NCBI GenBank assembly: GCA_000146855.1
Contig: GL405246.1
Coordinates: forward strand, 219,553-283,552
DNA: 64,000 nt
Direction of reading: 5' to 3'
Origin: [Eubacterium] yurii subsp. margaretiae ATCC 43715
Lineage (GTDB): Bacteria; Bacillota; Clostridia; Peptostreptococcales; Filifactoraceae
Positions 20,184-28,832 of the stretch are shown in pieces. How positions within the stretch are numbered: the stretch's first letter is position 1; each line of letters opens with the position of its first letter. The notes beneath the pieces are model-generated. The model was not told where the DNA came from and made no database searches. It worked only from the letters and a program-made list of their open reading frames with translations. A program made the position numbers and the translations under genes.

Positions 20184-20277
20184 ATATTCTTCAACATGTA
20201 TTTGTTGTATTTTTTGTTTTATCTATTACATATTTATAATAAAGCCTAAAAATTTCAAATCTAACAAAAAATAACTT

Positions 20278-20306
20278 TTGTATAGTATGTAAAATTATGG
20301 TATAAT
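20278..20306 (+). promoter_or_regulatory. Probable sigma-A promoter of pyrH-frr
   Basis: TTGTAT (20278-20283), a 17-base spacer and TATAAT (20301-20306), 49 bases before the pyrH ATG. Confidence 0.7.
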
Positions 20307-20354
20307 TAGACGAAACTTGAATTTGAAAATAATTTATTTTATAAGGGGCTTTTT

Positions 20355-21056
20355 ATGAAGCAAAAATATAATCGTGTCTTGCTAAAGATGAGCGGTGAGG
20401 CACTCTCAGGGGACAGGGGCTTCGGTTTTGACGATGATGTCTTAAGAAAGGTGTCCATTTCTGTCAAAAAAATCCTCGAAAAAAAAGTTCAGGTAGCCAT
20501 TGTAGTAGGTGGAGGGAATTTTTTCAGAGGAAGAACAGGTAAAAATATGGACAGGGCTCAGGCTGACTACATAGGTATGCTTGCGACAGTGATGAATTCG
20601 TTGGCATTGCAATCGTATCTCGAAGAGCAGGGTATCAGCACCAGAGTACAAACAGCCATTGAGATGCGTCAAATTGCAGAGCCATATATAAGAAGAAAGG
20701 CTATAAAACACCTTGAAGAAGGCAGAGTTGTAATATTTTCCGCCGGAACAGGCAGTCCGTTCTTCTCTACGGATACGGCTGCTGCACTTAGGGCTGCGGA
20801 AATAGGAGCAGATGTGTTATTGCTTGCCAAAAACGTAGACGGAGTATATGACAGCGATCCTGCTGAAAATAAGGATGCAAAAAAATACGAGCACCTAAGC
20901 TATATGGATGTGCTTTCTCAAAATTTGAAAGTAATGGATTTAAGTGCGATTACGCTTTGTATGGACAATAAGATACCTCTCCATGTATTTTCACTCAAAG
21001 ATACTGACATGGCGGACGTATTTGACAAAAGTGAAGTAGGCACTATAATTGATTAA
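20355..21056 (+). CDS. pyrH: UMP kinase
   Basis: Phosphorylates UMP to UDP in pyrimidine nucleotide synthesis. The 233-residue amino-acid-kinase fold shows [29 protein letters not shown], the UMP site [37 protein letters not shown], and the [12 protein letters not shown] nucleotide loop. RBS AAGGGG precedes the ATG. It is followed 28 bases later by frr, the usual Firmicutes order, though rpsB-tsf are not upstream. Confidence 0.97.
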   Translation: MKQKYNRVLLKMSGEALSGDRGFGFDDDVLRKVSISVKKILEKKVQVAIVVGGGNFFRGRTGKNMDRAQADYIGMLATVMNSLALQSYLEEQGISTRVQTAIEMRQIAEPYIRRKAIKHLEEGRVVIFSAGTGSPFFSTDTAAALRAAEIGADVLLLAKNVDGVYDSDPAENKDAKKYEHLSYMDVLSQNLKVMDLSAITLCMDNKIPLHVFSLKDTDMADVFDKSEVGTIID

Positions 21057-21084
21057 GATAAATAATATATAAAAGGAGAATAAT

Positions 21085-21642
21085 ATGAAGACTCAAATAT
21101 ATCAGACAACTAACGAAAAGATGGAAAAAACTATATCGGTATTAAAGGAAGACCTAAATACTATAAGAACGGGTAGAGCAAATCCTAAGATGCTGGACAA
21201 ACTTACTGTAGATTACTATGGTACTGTAACTCCTGTGAAACAGATTGCAGCAATATCATCACCTGATCCAAGAACGTTGCAAATACAACCTTGGGACAAA
21301 TCATCACTTCATCTTATAGAAAAGGCTATACAAGTGGCTGACCTTGGTGTCAATCCTACAAATGACGGTTTGATAATAAGAATAAGTATACCACAACTTA
21401 CTGAAGAAAGAAGAAAAGAACTCGTTAAACAAGCTCAAAAAATGGGCGAACAAGCAAAGGTAGCTATCAGAAACCTTAGAAGAGATGCCAACGACCTTAT
21501 CAAAAAGGGTGAAAAAGACGGAAGTATAGCAGAAGATGAAGCTAAAAAAGAGCTTGATGACATTCAAAAATTGACTGATGAGCATATAAAGGCAATAGAT
21601 GGTGTCATAGCTAATAAAGAAAAAGATATTAAAGAAATATAA
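21085..21642 (+). CDS. frr: Ribosome recycling factor
   Basis: With EF-G, splits post-termination ribosomes. The 185-residue protein has the family pattern from KMEKTISVLKEDLNTIRTGRANPKMLD through VDYYGTVTPVKQIA to the long C-terminal helix ending IDGVIANKEKDIKEI. RBS AAAGGAG is correctly spaced. The last A of its stop is the first base of the ATG of the next small gene, so that gene is translationally coupled. Confidence 0.97.
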   Translation: MKTQIYQTTNEKMEKTISVLKEDLNTIRTGRANPKMLDKLTVDYYGTVTPVKQIAAISSPDPRTLQIQPWDKSSLHLIEKAIQVADLGVNPTNDGLIIRISIPQLTEERRKELVKQAQKMGEQAKVAIRNLRRDANDLIKKGEKDGSIAEDEAKKELDDIQKLTDEHIKAIDGVIANKEKDIKEI

Positions 21643-21845
21643 TGAACAGCTTAAATCAAAAATATATTGGGCAAGATGTGCAAGATGCTTGTGAAGACTT
21701 GACAAGTAAGGGTTTTTTTGTGCAAATAAGAAGATTGGAAGCCCAAAAAGACAAGGATATATTAAACGATGAAATAGTGGTGAAGCTGGTAGAAGAAGGA
21801 AATAAAATTACTTTGATAACATCTATGTTCAAAAAATATATATGA
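21642..21845 (+). CDS. Small protein coupled to frr, PASTA-like pattern, function unknown
   Basis: A 67-residue protein beginning one base inside the frr stop codon. The spacing of residues in VQDACEDLTSKGFFVQIRR...DEIVVKLVEEGNKITLITS recalls a single PASTA repeat (xxAxxxLxxxGFxVxxxx...xxxxVTLxxS), but there is no membrane anchor and I would not call it a PASTA protein. uppS and cdsA, which often follow frr, are absent. The codon pattern and coupling support a real gene, and the terminator hairpin starts over its last codons. Confidence 0.6.
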   Translation: MNSLNQKYIGQDVQDACEDLTSKGFFVQIRRLEAQKDKDILNDEIVVKLVEEGNKITLITSMFKKYI

Positions 21846-21864
21846 TTTTTCATATATATTTTTT
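21831..21864 (+). terminator. Terminator of the pyrH-frr unit, overlapping the last stop codon
   Basis: AAAAAATATATATGA (21831-21845, including the TGA stop) pairs with TCATATATATTTTTT (21850-21864) around a TTTT loop. Confidence 0.7.
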
Positions 21865-22263
21865 GCTTTATAACAAAAATTTTCTTTGAAATATATAGTC
21901 TAATGTAAACTTTATTTAAACTATGGATTCTATCCTTGTGATACTCTTTGGCATATCTTTTTCTAATAAATTTTTAGTGTGTCATTTTTTATAAAATAAT
22001 CCATTATCATATTAGATTTTAGTATAGTATTTAAGGATAATCTTGTCTTTTAATTTATAATGCTAATTTTTTTAGAACTATGGAAAATATACTTTTATTA
22101 TCTATGGTATAATTAGTATAAACATAGATGAATTTATCCGTTAATCCAAGAAATTTTAGTATAAAATAAGATTTTAAGGATTTAATGTAAATATAAAAGA
22201 AAATTATAATACAATTAAGTTTATATACTTATAATTAAGGAAGATAAAAAAGGATGGTGAAAC
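21865..22263. other. AT-rich gap before smpB
   Basis: About 400 bases without a supportable gene. GATTTTAGTATAG at 22015 looks like a worn right end of the repeat family. GGTATAAT at 22106-22113 could be a -10 for smpB but lacks a convincing -35. No tmRNA gene is seen on either side of smpB. Confidence 0.4.
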
Positions 22264-22725
22264 ATGGGAATAAAAACTGTGGCAAAAAACAGGAAGGCAA
22301 GTTATAACTACGATATCAAAGAGAGATTTGAGGCGGGAATACAGCTTAAGGGAACAGAAGTAAAGTCTATAAGAAAGGGCAAGATAAATATAACAGACGG
22401 ATATGCGTCCATAGACAACGGAGAATGTCTGCTCAAACAGGTGCATATATCTCCCTATGAACAGGGCAATATCTTCAATGTCGATCCCATGAGAGTCCGC
22501 AAGTTATTGCTACACAAAAAAGAGATAAACTATCTTTTGGGACAGACCATGCAAAAAGGATTTTCCCTAATACCGCTGTCAGTATATTTCAAAGACGGTA
22601 AGGTAAAGGTAGAGATAGGTCTTTGCCAAGGAAAGAAAAATTACGACAAACGCCACGACATAGCAAAAAGAGAGTCAGATATAAGAATAAAAAGGGCAAT
22701 CAAGGAATTTAACAACAAGTATTAG
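22264..22725 (+). CDS. smpB: SsrA-binding protein (trans-translation)
   Basis: Binds tmRNA and brings it to stalled ribosomes. The 153 residues show [38 protein letters not shown], the [12 protein letters not shown] segment and the basic C-terminal tail [32 protein letters not shown] is present. The tmRNA gene itself is not adjacent. The alarmone synthetase follows 13 bases later, probably in the same transcript. Confidence 0.96.
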   Translation: MGIKTVAKNRKASYNYDIKERFEAGIQLKGTEVKSIRKGKINITDGYASIDNGECLLKQVHISPYEQGNIFNVDPMRVRKLLLHKKEINYLLGQTMQKGFSLIPLSVYFKDGKVKVEIGLCQGKKNYDKRHDIAKRESDIRIKRAIKEFNNKY

Positions 22726-22738
22726 AGGAGCTGAAACA

Positions 22739-23434
22739 GTGGATAATCTAGCCGTAATTAAGGAACTGGGTTTTGTAAAAGACGACGGTCAGGAGTATGA
22801 TATAGATGAGATACTTGACGTATTGGATATAGAGACCAGAGAAATAAGAGGGATGTTTGCAGATTACGAGTGTGCAGCAATGGAAGTTGAGACAAAGTTT
22901 AAGGTGCTCAACTTACAATTTTCGTCGGATTCCAATAGAAATCCTATCGAAACAATCAAGACAAGGATAAAAACAATGCCCAGTATCTTGAGAAAACTGC
23001 AAAAGAGAAATCTGCCAATCACAATAGAAGCTATTGAGGAAAATCTCCATGACATAGCAGGTGTTAGGGTGATATGCTCTTTTATAGACGATATATACAA
23101 GTTGGCAGAATATATCAGCGACCAAGATGACATAGAAGTCATAGAGAGAAAGGACTATATCAGCAAACCTAAAGAGGGCGGATACAGGAGTTTGCATCTA
23201 ATAGTAAGGACGCCTATTTTCACACAAAAGGGCAAGAAGTTAATCAATGTGGAAGTACAGATAAGAACTATTGCAATGGATTTTTGGGCTTCGCTTGAAC
23301 ATAAACTGCGTTACAAAAAACAGATAGATCCTGACTTGCTTTCACAGTTGTCGGAAGAGTTAAAAATTTGCTCCAAGATAAGTGATGAGCTGGACAGGAC
23401 TATGCAATCCATAAGAGAAAGATTGGAGATGTAG
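22739..23434 (+). CDS. Small alarmone synthetase (RelQ/YjbM-type GTP pyrophosphokinase)
   Basis: A 231-residue single-domain (p)ppGpp synthetase lacking hydrolase, TGS and ACT domains. Motifs in order: IKTRIKTMPSILRKL, DIAGVRVICSF, DYISKPKEGGYRSLHLIV (G-loop and catalytic region), and VEVQIRTIAMDFWASLEHKLRYK. Length and the C-terminal helix fit RelQ. The start is GTG 22739 with GAGGAG 8 bases upstream. It is followed at once by a membrane protein gene (2-base gap), giving a smpB-relQ-membrane protein unit that may respond to translation stress. Confidence 0.92.
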   Translation: MDNLAVIKELGFVKDDGQEYDIDEILDVLDIETREIRGMFADYECAAMEVETKFKVLNLQFSSDSNRNPIETIKTRIKTMPSILRKLQKRNLPITIEAIEENLHDIAGVRVICSFIDDIYKLAEYISDQDDIEVIERKDYISKPKEGGYRSLHLIVRTPIFTQKGKKLINVEVQIRTIAMDFWASLEHKLRYKKQIDPDLLSQLSEELKICSKISDELDRTMQSIRERLEM

Positions 23435-23436
23435 GG

Positions 23437-23904
23437 ATGGATAAATTTAAAGATTTCTTATATGATATTAGCGATTTGATTTTAGGATTTGTAGTCGTTA
23501 TAAGTATAGCTATACTATTTTTTATAAATATTAATAGTTTTTTCTTAAGTACATTTCACCAAAGTATTAAAGTAAACCTAGATATGAGCAAAACACTACC
23601 ACCTGATAATACAGGAACAGGAGAAATACCCGCTGTGGAAACAAAGGATGCACAAAAAGCTGATAACAATGGCAAGTCAGATAATACTAAGGGGCAGATA
23701 GTAAATATAAATGTAACTGTACCTGATGACTCATCATCAAGTGATGTAGCGGACATATTATACAGTAGCGACATCATAATGTCAAAAGAGGAACTACTTG
23801 AGTATTTAAGAAAAAATAATCTTGAACACAGCCTAAAGTCTGGGACTTTTTCACTTAATAAATCCATGACTATTAAACAGATAGTAGATATACTAAAGAA
23901 GTAA
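23437..23904 (+). CDS. Membrane-anchored protein with MltG/YceG N-domain-like tail
   Basis: 155 residues: one membrane helix (about 14-36), a Thr/Asp/Asn-rich linker (50-90), and a compact C-terminal block INVTVPDDSSSSDVADILYSS...GTFSLNKSMTIKQIVDIL. That block resembles the LysM-like subdomain that precedes the catalytic part of endolytic transglycosylase MltG (pattern ipeGsslsdIAdlLyekgiI...GtYkl..gms..eIi..L). The catalytic domain is absent, so it is not a transglycosylase; a glycan-binding or division role is inference. ATG is 2 bases after the relQ stop. Confidence 0.62.
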   Translation: MDKFKDFLYDISDLILGFVVVISIAILFFININSFFLSTFHQSIKVNLDMSKTLPPDNTGTGEIPAVETKDAQKADNNGKSDNTKGQIVNINVTVPDDSSSSDVADILYSSDIIMSKEELLEYLRKNNLEHSLKSGTFSLNKSMTIKQIVDILKK

Positions 23905-24048
23905 AAAATTTTAACCTAATTAATAATAGCATAATATAACTATATTTTGTAGCTGATAGGACAAATTTACTTAGGTTAATAACTTTTTAGAATATAGTTT
24001 AAATGGGTTATTTTTAAACTTTTAATATGAGTTTTTCAAGAGGATGCT

Positions 24049-24456
24049 ATGAGAGTTTTTGTTAATATGAAGCAAATCGGAAAGAGAAAAAACGTCATTG
24101 ACAAAAAAGAATACGAGATATCTGAAGATATCGCTCTTGTTTCTGATTTGATAAGGGAGTTTGTGGGCATTTGCGTCAAAGATTTCAATCAAGAAAAGAT
24201 TATTGACTATCTGCTTGAACAGGATATGAAAGATAATGCAGATGTCGGCAAGATAGGCTTTAATGACAGGGAAAACAAAAATAAGCAGGATGTGGCTAAG
24301 GCAATAGATAATGCAATCCAAAGCTATGAAGACGGAATATACAGGATATTTGTAAATGATGAAGAAGTCGGAGCCTTAAATGACAGTATAAATCTAAGAG
24401 AAGACGACACAATTACGTTTATAAGACTAACTATGCTGGCAGGTGCTATGTTTTAG
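24049..24456 (+). CDS. Conserved-looking hypothetical protein (IxRIFVNDxE...FIRLTMLAG C-terminus)
   Basis: A 135-residue soluble protein. The N-terminus (MRVFVNMKQIGKRK) and the C-terminal block (AIDNAIQSYEDGIYRIFVND, then DTITFIRLTMLAGAMF) look like a beta-grasp-like fold interrupted by a helical insert. I recall proteins with the same ends beside DUF4132 genes in other bacteria, but no such gene is near and I cannot verify this, so no function is given. It stands alone, 144 bases after the preceding gene, with a plausible RBS (AGAGGATG). Confidence 0.6.
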   Translation: MRVFVNMKQIGKRKNVIDKKEYEISEDIALVSDLIREFVGICVKDFNQEKIIDYLLEQDMKDNADVGKIGFNDRENKNKQDVAKAIDNAIQSYEDGIYRIFVNDEEVGALNDSINLREDDTITFIRLTMLAGAMF

Positions 24457-24665
24457 CTTTCCTTCCGGAGTATTACTGATATGTTTTTGATATTTCATTA
24501 GTTCTTTAACATAATCTTAGTCATAAGTATATGACTGATGTGCTATACTTGGATAGATAAAAGACTAGTTTTGCAAAATTTGACAAAATCCTATATTATA
24601 TGTACAATTATTTGAAATTTTGGATAATTTTGTATATTGACTTTTAAAATATAATCGGAGAAAAT

Positions 24666-26252
24666 ATGAGTTCACAATCATTTTTGAAAGGTACCTTCGT
24701 ACTTGCAATTTCAAATCTTGTAGTTAAAATACTGGGCTCGATATTTCGTATACCGCTAGGCAATCTCATTGGCTCTGACGGTATAGGATATTATCAGACA
24801 GCCTATCCACTTTTTGTAGCTGTACTTGCTATTTCCACCTCTGGTATGCCTACAGCAATATCCAAGATGGTGGCAGAGAGAATCAAGCTCAAGAGATATA
24901 AGACTGCTCACAAGATATTTAGACTAAGCTTTTTAATGCTAAGCTCTATGGGGGTTTTATCGTTTTTGATATTTTTCTTTGGAGCAGGATTTTTATCAGA
25001 TATGCTCAAGGACAAAAATGCTTACCACAGTATCAGAGCCCTGTCTATAGCCTTGCTTATTGTACCTTGTGTAAATGCCTTTAGAGGATATTTTCAAGGT
25101 AGAGGAAATATGGTGCCTACTTCATTTTCACAGATAAGTGAGCAGTTTGTTAGAGTATTCATGGGACTTCTACTTGCTTATATGTTTTTACCTCAAGGTA
25201 AGCCTATGGCAGCTGCCGGTGCAGCTTTTGGAGCATCACTTGGCGGAATAGCAGCCTTGGTAGTGATACTACTGATATATATAAGAAATAAACGCATGAT
25301 TGGCAAAGAGATTAAGATCTGCGACGAAAAAGTCGAAGAGGATACAGGAAAGCTGATAAAACAGATGCTTTCAATAGCCGTACCTATTATAATAGGCTCT
25401 CTTGTAATACCTCTTATGAATACCATAGATGCAGCCATGGTAAAGACAAGACTGATGAGCGGAGGATTCTCATATCAACAGGCAAATTCACTATTTGGAC
25501 AGTATGCAGGTATGGCTATGACCATAGTAAATCTTCCTCAGGCACTTACAATCTCCATTGCGACGAGCATAGTGCCGGCAGTATCGGAAAGTTTTGTAGT
25601 CAAGGATATGAAAAACCTTAGAAAAAATATAGTCTTGGGTACAAGGATGTCAAATATCATTGCCATGCCTTGTTTTGTAGGAGTAATGTTCCTTTCCACA
25701 CCTATAATGAAGCTGCTCTATCCGAAAGAACCCTCATCAATAGGCGAGATACTGTTTGCTATGTCATTTACCATAGTGCTGATTGCATTGTTGCAGACAT
25801 TTACGGCTATATTGCAGGCAGTAGGCAAGCCAATGCTACCTGTAGTCAATCTTTTCATAGCCTCTGTTTTCAAGTTGATTTTTACCTATGTTCTTACTGC
25901 AATACCGGCAATCAATGTAAAGGGTGCTGCAATAGGTACTATAGCAGCCTATGTGATTGCAATGGCGCTTGACTATCTATGCATAAAAAAAATGCTAAGA
26001 GTAAATTTCAGATTGAAAAACTCTGTATTAAAACCTGCACTGATGTCAGCAATAATGGGAGTAATGATATTTATCTCTTATAATCTTTCTTTTATGCTGA
26101 TAAAAAATATGAAGATAGCCTGCCTTATAGCCATGCTTTTTGGCGGTGCGACATATCTATTTGAACTCTTTTTCATGGGTGGATTGTCAAGGACTGAGCT
26201 TTTGTCTATTCCATTTGGCAAGAAGATAGCAAAAAAAATATATAAGGATTAA
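24666..26252 (+). CDS. Lipid II flippase-like polysaccharide exporter (SpoVB/MurJ/YtgP family)
   Basis: A 528-residue MOP-superfamily membrane protein with about 14 helices. The start SFLKGTFVLAISNLVVKILGSIFRIPLGNLIGSDGIGYYQ is diagnostic for the SpoVB/YtgP branch, and NAFRGYFQGRGNMVPTSFSQISEQ is the conserved middle loop. Members flip lipid II (MurJ activity) or export wall or spore-cortex polysaccharide. With ftsW, murG and divIB close by, lipid II transport is a reasonable inference, but the spore-specific role cannot be excluded. It ends at a strong terminator. Confidence 0.88.
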   Translation: MSSQSFLKGTFVLAISNLVVKILGSIFRIPLGNLIGSDGIGYYQTAYPLFVAVLAISTSGMPTAISKMVAERIKLKRYKTAHKIFRLSFLMLSSMGVLSFLIFFFGAGFLSDMLKDKNAYHSIRALSIALLIVPCVNAFRGYFQGRGNMVPTSFSQISEQFVRVFMGLLLAYMFLPQGKPMAAAGAAFGASLGGIAALVVILLIYIRNKRMIGKEIKICDEKVEEDTGKLIKQMLSIAVPIIIGSLVIPLMNTIDAAMVKTRLMSGGFSYQQANSLFGQYAGMAMTIVNLPQALTISIATSIVPAVSESFVVKDMKNLRKNIVLGTRMSNIIAMPCFVGVMFLSTPIMKLLYPKEPSSIGEILFAMSFTIVLIALLQTFTAILQAVGKPMLPVVNLFIASVFKLIFTYVLTAIPAINVKGAAIGTIAAYVIAMALDYLCIKKMLRVNFRLKNSVLKPALMSAIMGVMIFISYNLSFMLIKNMKIACLIAMLFGGATYLFELFFMGGLSRTELLSIPFGKKIAKKIYKD

Positions 26253-26263
26253 AAATGACTCTG

Positions 26264-26301
26264 AAATATCTGTTGGGGGAGACTCTAACAGATATTTTTT
26301 T
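26264..26301 (+). terminator. Terminator of the SpoVB-like gene
   Basis: AAATATCTGTT (26264-26274) and AACAGATATTT (26287-26297) pair perfectly and are followed by T residues. Confidence 0.88.
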
Positions 26302-26323
26302 GCAAAAAAATTGGATTAATACT

Positions 26324-26438
26324 AATACTAATCTCCATTTAAAAAGTCATGTAAAATATTATGTATGGTGATTACTTTTAAATTGTATGACATTCATAAG
26401 CAAAATATTTACATGCTGATTTAAAGGGTTTTTAGTAT
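26324..26438 (-). repeat. Interspersed repeat copy, inverted orientation
   Basis: Read on the minus strand it starts ATACTAAAAACCCTTTAAAT and ends TTTAAATGGAGATTAGTATT, 115 bases. It shares TTTTACATGACTTTTTAAA near its right end with the copy at 19968-20084. Confidence 0.72.
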
Positions 26439-26694
26439 AAGCACTATTTATAATGAAAGCATTTATGGCTAATTACATTACAGTTTATGAATTATCAATA
26501 ATTTTACTGTAATACAATAATATGGCTTCCTATAGATTTTTGGTGGTAAAGTACAAATAACTATATTTTTATTATTATACATACAGAAAAATGAAAGTCT
26601 GTTTAACAATGTGATAAAAATATAAAAATTTGAACTGTAGTTCACATTTTTGCAAGATTTACTAAAGTTGGAAATATATTTCATATTTTTTTGT
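26439..26694. other. AT-rich gap downstream of acpP
   Basis: No gene or element is supportable here. Frames present are short, lack ribosome binding sites and have no recognisable composition. Confidence 0.4.
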
Positions 26695-26730
26695 AAAAAA
26701 TAAAAGTTGGAACTATTCTTCCAACTTTTA
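26695..26730 (-). terminator. acpP terminator
   Basis: TAAAAGTTGGAA (26701-26712) and TTCCAACTTTTA (26719-26730) form a perfect 12-bp stem. On the minus strand it is followed by a T-rich run (complement of 26695-26700). Confidence 0.85.
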
Positions 26731-26821
26731 AAAGCATTATTATTAAATTTTATAAAAATATCATATAATAAGTTATAAGTATAATTAACTATAATTAACT
26801 ATAAGATAATTAACTTATATA

Positions 26822-27058
26822 CTATGCTTGTTCCAAAGCATTTTCAACATAAGAAACTAAATCTTGTACAGTTTTTATGCTGTCGTATGCTTCTTCTTCC
26901 ACTTCTATAGAAAACTCGTCTTCTATCTCAGACAATATCTCGAAAATCTCTATAGAGTCAAGGCTCAAATCATCTGTAATAGCAGATTCCAAAGTTATCG
27001 TATCCTTGTTAATACCTGTCTTAGATGAAATAATCTTCTTAATTTTTTCAAAAATCAT
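26822..27058 (-). CDS. acpP: Acyl carrier protein
   Basis: A 78-residue acidic four-helix protein. The phosphopantetheine attachment motif is DLSLDSIEIFE with Ser35 (DSI in place of the usual DSL), preceded by ITLESAITDD and followed by the IEDEFSIEVEEEA helix. It carries acyl chains for fatty acid synthesis. It is not next to fab genes or rnc, so it may be a second or specialised ACP; being monocistronic with its own strong RBS (GGAGG) and terminator is also compatible with the main one. Confidence 0.92.
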   Translation of the reverse strand: MIFEKIKKIISSKTGINKDTITLESAITDDLSLDSIEIFEILSEIEDEFSIEVEEEAYDSIKTVQDLVSYVENALEQA

Positions 27059-27492
27059 GCAAAAACCTCCTTAAATTTTTAAAATTCAAAATGATTAATT
27101 AATTTTTATCAATAATTAGGCTGTATTTTCAAAATTAGTATGTGAAGTTTCGTACTTGTTGTTGATAGTAATTAATTTTCTTTGAAAAATTTAGGATAGT
27201 TTATAACATATTTAAAAAAAATCAATATTTTTTACTAAAAAACTAAAAATTAAGTAAAATACTAATTTTGACTTTACTTTTTATCTGTATGATAGTAGAA
27301 TTAGTATTGGAAAAATGTCAATTTTTGCTTTTTTTTAGAATTTTTGTTAAATAAAGTTTTTTAAATGGAATACGATAATAATATTTTATATATTTTTATT
27401 GAAAATATAAGATTGATTTAATATTAAATAGCTATCATATAATTTTATATTAGACTTAGTTTTAAGATATAAATATCATATTGGAGTATAAG
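27059..27492. other. Divergent region between acpP and ftsW
   Basis: About 430 AT-rich bases with both promoters presumably inside. The only clear structure is the inverted pair AATACTAATT...AATTAGTATT at 27258-27308. No gene is seen. Confidence 0.4.
27258..27308. repeat. 51-bp perfect inverted-end element of the repeat family
   Basis: AATACTAATT (27258-27267) is the exact reverse complement of AATTAGTATT (27299-27308), the same terminal motif as the 115-bp repeats but only 51 bases overall. It may be an internally deleted copy. Confidence 0.4.
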
Positions 27493-28593
27493 ATGGAGAC
27501 TTTGCAATCAAGAAAAGTCCGTACTAAGATGGACAGAACAATACTGATTTTGACTTATTTTTTGGTGACTATAGGTATAGTTATGATTTTTTCTGCCAGT
27601 TCAGTACAGGCAAGAGCGGAGCAGGGCAGTTCAGTCCATTTTTTGAGATCACAGGTGATGTATGTTTTTTTGGGTACGCTGGCCTTGGTTTTAGGGATTA
27701 ATTTTAACTATAGAAATTACAAAAAAATTTTTATACCAATACTTATTATAAACTTTGCATTACTTTTACTTACTCTGGTTTTGCCACCTATTAAAGGTGT
27801 TAGAAGATGGATAAGAATTGCATCTTTTTCTTTTCAAGCATCAGAGTTTTCAAAATTTGCTGTGATATTATCCACTGCCTACTTTTTGGATAAGTATAAG
27901 AAAGACATATCAAAATTTTTAAATCTATTATTTCCTATAAGCATTATGATTATTACTGTATTGCTTATAATTAAACAACCTTCTCTTTCTGCATCAATGA
28001 CTATAGCTGCTACAAGTTTTATCACTCTTTTTATAGGTGGTATGAGTATACTACATGGTTTGATAATTGTCTTTGCCGGTGGAGCAGGTATGTATTTAAT
28101 GAGCAAGTTTACCGGCTATGGCTCTAAGAGAATAGAGTCGTTTTTACAACCTTTCGAAGATATGAGTGGCAAAGGATGGCAGGTAGCAAACTCGCTTTTT
28201 GCAATATCATCTGGCGGAATGTTTGGAGTTGGATTTGGTAAGAGTGCTCAAAAGTTTTTCTATATATCTGAGCCTCAAAATGACTTTATTTTTGCTGTTA
28301 TTGCAGAGGAACTCGGCTTTTTTATGTGCATGGGTATTATTCTCGTATTCATCTTCCTTATTTTCAAGATGTTTCGTGTGGCGTTGCAGACAAGGGATAT
28401 TTTTGGCAGGATGTTGGTAATAGGCATAGCAGTACAAATAGGTGTACAGGTATTTTTAAATATAGGTGTTGCGACATCAAGTGTACCTAACACAGGTGTA
28501 GGGCTTCCTTTTATAAGTTATGGAGGTACATCCATACTGATGTTCCTGTTTATGATAGGCATAGTGCTCAACGTTTCAAGAAATAGGAATTAG
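27493..28593 (+). CDS. ftsW: Septal peptidoglycan polymerase FtsW (SEDS family)
   Basis: A ten-helix SEDS protein of 366 residues that polymerises lipid II with its partner PBP. Landmarks: IVMIFSASS in the first helix, GVRRWIRIASFSFQASEFSKFAVI, QPSLSASMTIAA, GWQVANSLFAISSGGMFGVGFGKS, and TGVGLPFISYGGTS near the end. Gene order with murG, divIB and ftsZ favours FtsW over RodA. ATG 27493 is used because TTGGAG at 27481-27486 is its ribosome binding site; the longer frame would start on that site. Confidence 0.93.
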   Translation: METLQSRKVRTKMDRTILILTYFLVTIGIVMIFSASSVQARAEQGSSVHFLRSQVMYVFLGTLALVLGINFNYRNYKKIFIPILIINFALLLLTLVLPPIKGVRRWIRIASFSFQASEFSKFAVILSTAYFLDKYKKDISKFLNLLFPISIMIITVLLIIKQPSLSASMTIAATSFITLFIGGMSILHGLIIVFAGGAGMYLMSKFTGYGSKRIESFLQPFEDMSGKGWQVANSLFAISSGGMFGVGFGKSAQKFFYISEPQNDFIFAVIAEELGFFMCMGIILVFIFLIFKMFRVALQTRDIFGRMLVIGIAVQIGVQVFLNIGVATSSVPNTGVGLPFISYGGTSILMFLFMIGIVLNVSRNRN

Positions 28594-28832
28594 TTATAGA
28601 ATAATCATTATCACTTTTTTCCTTATGGAAGATTTGCAAACTTCTAAAATCTTAGCTTGATTAAAGGGTGAGTTTTATTTTCTAAAACTAAGAAGACAGT
28701 AAAATCAAAAATATCAAAGAGAGAAAGACATACAAAGACAATAGAAAACAAAGCTAGTAATTCTATTTTAAGAACTATATTTAAAAATAGAATTATATAG
28801 CTGAGAGAAAGTTTAAATTAAGGGGATAATCT

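Noticed and set aside
22726-22738. tmRNA gene next to smpB
   Set aside because: No tmRNA ends or resume frame are visible; relQ follows smpB within 13 bases.
26478-26684. 68-codon minus-strand frame downstream of acpP
   Set aside because: Spans AT-rich spacer between repeat and terminator, lacks a ribosome binding site, and has no protein-like pattern.
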